Positions 62,726-64,000 of a stretch of DNA of 64,000 nucleotides are shown here, one piece after another. Position 1 is the first letter of the stretch. The number at the start of each line of letters is the position of its first letter. The stretch comes from Lentilactobacillus farraginis DSM 18382 = JCM 14108 (GTDB taxonomy: Bacteria; Bacillota; Bacilli; Lactobacillales; Lactobacillaceae): NCBI RefSeq assembly GCF_000583655.1, contig NZ_BAKI01000003.1, positions 1 through 64,000 on the forward strand, given 5' to 3'. A program made the position numbers and the translations under genes. The notes beneath the pieces are model-generated. The model ran no database searches. It was not told where the DNA came from and saw only the letters and a program-made list of their open reading frames with translations.

Positions 62726-64000
62726 TTAACGTATTTTAGTTACCTGGCCAGCCCGTTTTCGGTACTGAATCCGAAGCAGTTTGATAATTTCCGTTACAAT
62801 CAACACGACAAAGCCGCAGATTGCCGGAACCACCCAACCATAGTAAAAGCTAATGGTAGCTGTGTGGAAAATTTCCTGCATAAACGGTACGTAAACCAAA
62901 AATGCCTGCAGTGCCAGTAAAATCACAATAATCCCAAACGCCATCTTATTCTCAAAAAAGTGTTTGGAGATAATTGGATATGAATTTCGAATGTTGAACA
63001 GATAGAAGATCTTACCGAAGATAATAATATTAACCGCCATGGTACTGCCAAGAACTGGATTTAATATATTGGCATCAACAAACCTGTCAAACGTAAAGAT
63101 CCCCAATGATGAAATTAAAATGGAAACGTAGACAATTTCAAGCGTGTCCATTTTACCTAAAATGCCCTTTTTGACATCCCGTGGTCCTCGAATCATAATT
63201 GATTCTTCAGCCGGTTCAAAGATAAAGGCAAATTGAATTGTCAACGCCGAAACCGTATTAATCCAAAGCAACTGGGTTGGAAATAAAGGCAACTCCTGTC
63301 CCATCATCATGCTGATCAAAACAACCAAACCTTCTGCAAAACTGGTTGGCAGCAAGAAGCGAATTGTTTTTTGAATATTGTCAAAAACATGTCGACCTTC
63401 CGCTACCGCATCCACAATCGTGGTAAAGCTGTCTTTTACCAGTACCATATCTGCGGATTCCTTAGCAACATCGGTTCCCTTAATTCCCATCGCAATCCCG
63501 ATATTGGCCTGCTTCAAAGCCGGCGCGTCGTTGACACCGTCACCGGTCATCGCAACAATCTTTGAATTGGCTTGTTGGGCCCGAACAATCCGTAACTTAT
63601 CCGCTGGCGTTGTCCGAGCAAAAACGTTGTATCGACCAATTTGTTGCTTCAATTCTTCATCAGACATTTTATTAATCTCAGGTCCGGTAATCGCATGAAT
63701 GCTTTCGGCCAGATCAAGTTTTTTGGCGATGGCGGTCGCCGTATCAGGATGATCACCGGTAATCATATTAACCTTAACACCGGCCCGTCGCAAATGCTGA
63801 ATAGCTGGAATGACTTCTTCACGTGGCGGATCCATAATACCGACAATCCCACTAAGCTGAATGCCTTGTGGTATTTGATCCATCACAATTTCTTTTTCAT
63901 CGTTGGAAACGTCTTTCCATCCCAGCGCAACTACCCGCAACCCTTGATCGGTCAATTTATTCACCTGTTGATACCAACTATCGGCATCGAAGTCAGGATG
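62726..64000 (-). CDS. Cation-transporting P-type ATPase, C-terminal part (runs off the window)
   Basis: The last ~425 residues of a P2-type (calcium-like) ATPase. TGDHPDTATAIAKKL and MTGDGVNDAPALKQANIGIA are the hinge motifs that bind ATP and magnesium. Several C-terminal membrane segments follow, including PTQLLWINTVSALTIQFAF. The frame is open to base 64000, so the phosphorylation site and N-terminus lie outside. Ion specificity is not settled by this part. Confidence 0.9.
   Translation of the reverse strand, partial: HPDFDADSWYQQVNKLTDQGLRVVALGWKDVSNDEKEIVMDQIPQGIQLSGIVGIMDPPREEVIPAIQHLRRAGVKVNMITGDHPDTATAIAKKLDLAESIHAITGPEINKMSDEELKQQIGRYNVFARTTPADKLRIVRAQQANSKIVAMTGDGVNDAPALKQANIGIAMGIKGTDVAKESADMVLVKDSFTTIVDAVAEGRHVFDNIQKTIRFLLPTSFAEGLVVLISMMMGQELPLFPTQLLWINTVSALTIQFAFIFEPAEESIMIRGPRDVKKGILGKMDTLEIVYVSILISSLGIFTFDRFVDANILNPVLGSTMAVNIIIFGKIFYLFNIRNSYPIISKHFFENKMAFGIIVILLALQAFLVYVPFMQEIFHTATISFYYGWVVPAICGFVVLIVTEIIKLLRIQYRKRAGQVTKIR

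Overview
The window looks like chromosome of a heterofermentative lactobacillus, most likely the Lentilactobacillus buchneri group. The reasons are AT-leaning low-GC DNA, strong Shine-Dalgarno sites, T-box, PyrR and TPP leaders, small protein families known mainly from lactobacilli, and a formate dehydrogenase of the NADP-preferring L. buchneri type. The species is inferred and was not searched.

Layout. 0-7.5 kb: a minus-strand T-box leader whose gene lies left of the window, an alcohol dehydrogenase, formate dehydrogenase, a TrpXYZ-type ABC transporter behind a leader that may be an attenuator, and a D-2-hydroxyacid dehydrogenase. 7.5-18 kb: a YfcC-family transporter with a PepV-like dipeptidase, a MarR regulator with a His-rich tail, a small secreted protein, acetyltransferases, and a PyrR-controlled uracil permease. 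18-26.4 kb: universal stress protein, CoA-disulfide-reductase-like flavoprotein, nucleobase permease with guanine deaminase, and two paralogous APC permeases. 26.6-35.7 kb: surface and envelope proteins (two small secreted paralogues, a lipoprotein, YfhO, a LysM protein), then an ECF S component coupled to a MocR-like regulator. 35.7-42.3 kb: RecQ, two secreted proteins sharing a domain, and a small island at a tRNA-Arg carrying a toxin-antitoxin pair and an integrase remnant. 42.3-53.3 kb: NAD(P)HX epimerase, VanX-like dipeptidase, a flavoprotein, an Ntn-hydrolase, a HAD phosphatase, and TPP-riboswitch-controlled ykoEDC. 53.3-64 kb: an asparaginase operon with three uncharacterised genes, potABCD, an EmrB-type exporter, and a partial P-type ATPase.

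Two patterns cut across the window. First, at least twelve positions in ten genes look like single-base losses, nearly always one G from a GG-GGGG run next to C (or the complement). The reading frame and conserved motifs resume directly afterwards. Such a uniform pattern in housekeeping genes points to a systematic sequencing or consensus error rather than gene decay. Second, a family of about 120-bp imperfect palindromes occurs in four intergenic arrays plus fragments. The arms differ between copies but stay complementary within each copy, which suggests selection on, or maintenance of, a folded structure.

The most interesting new candidates are a 12-codon aromatic-rich leader peptide followed by competing hairpins ahead of the TrpXYZ-type transporter, the covarying palindromic arrays, a MocR-like regulator without its PLP lysine, and a ribosome-binding site buried in a perfect 15-bp hairpin.
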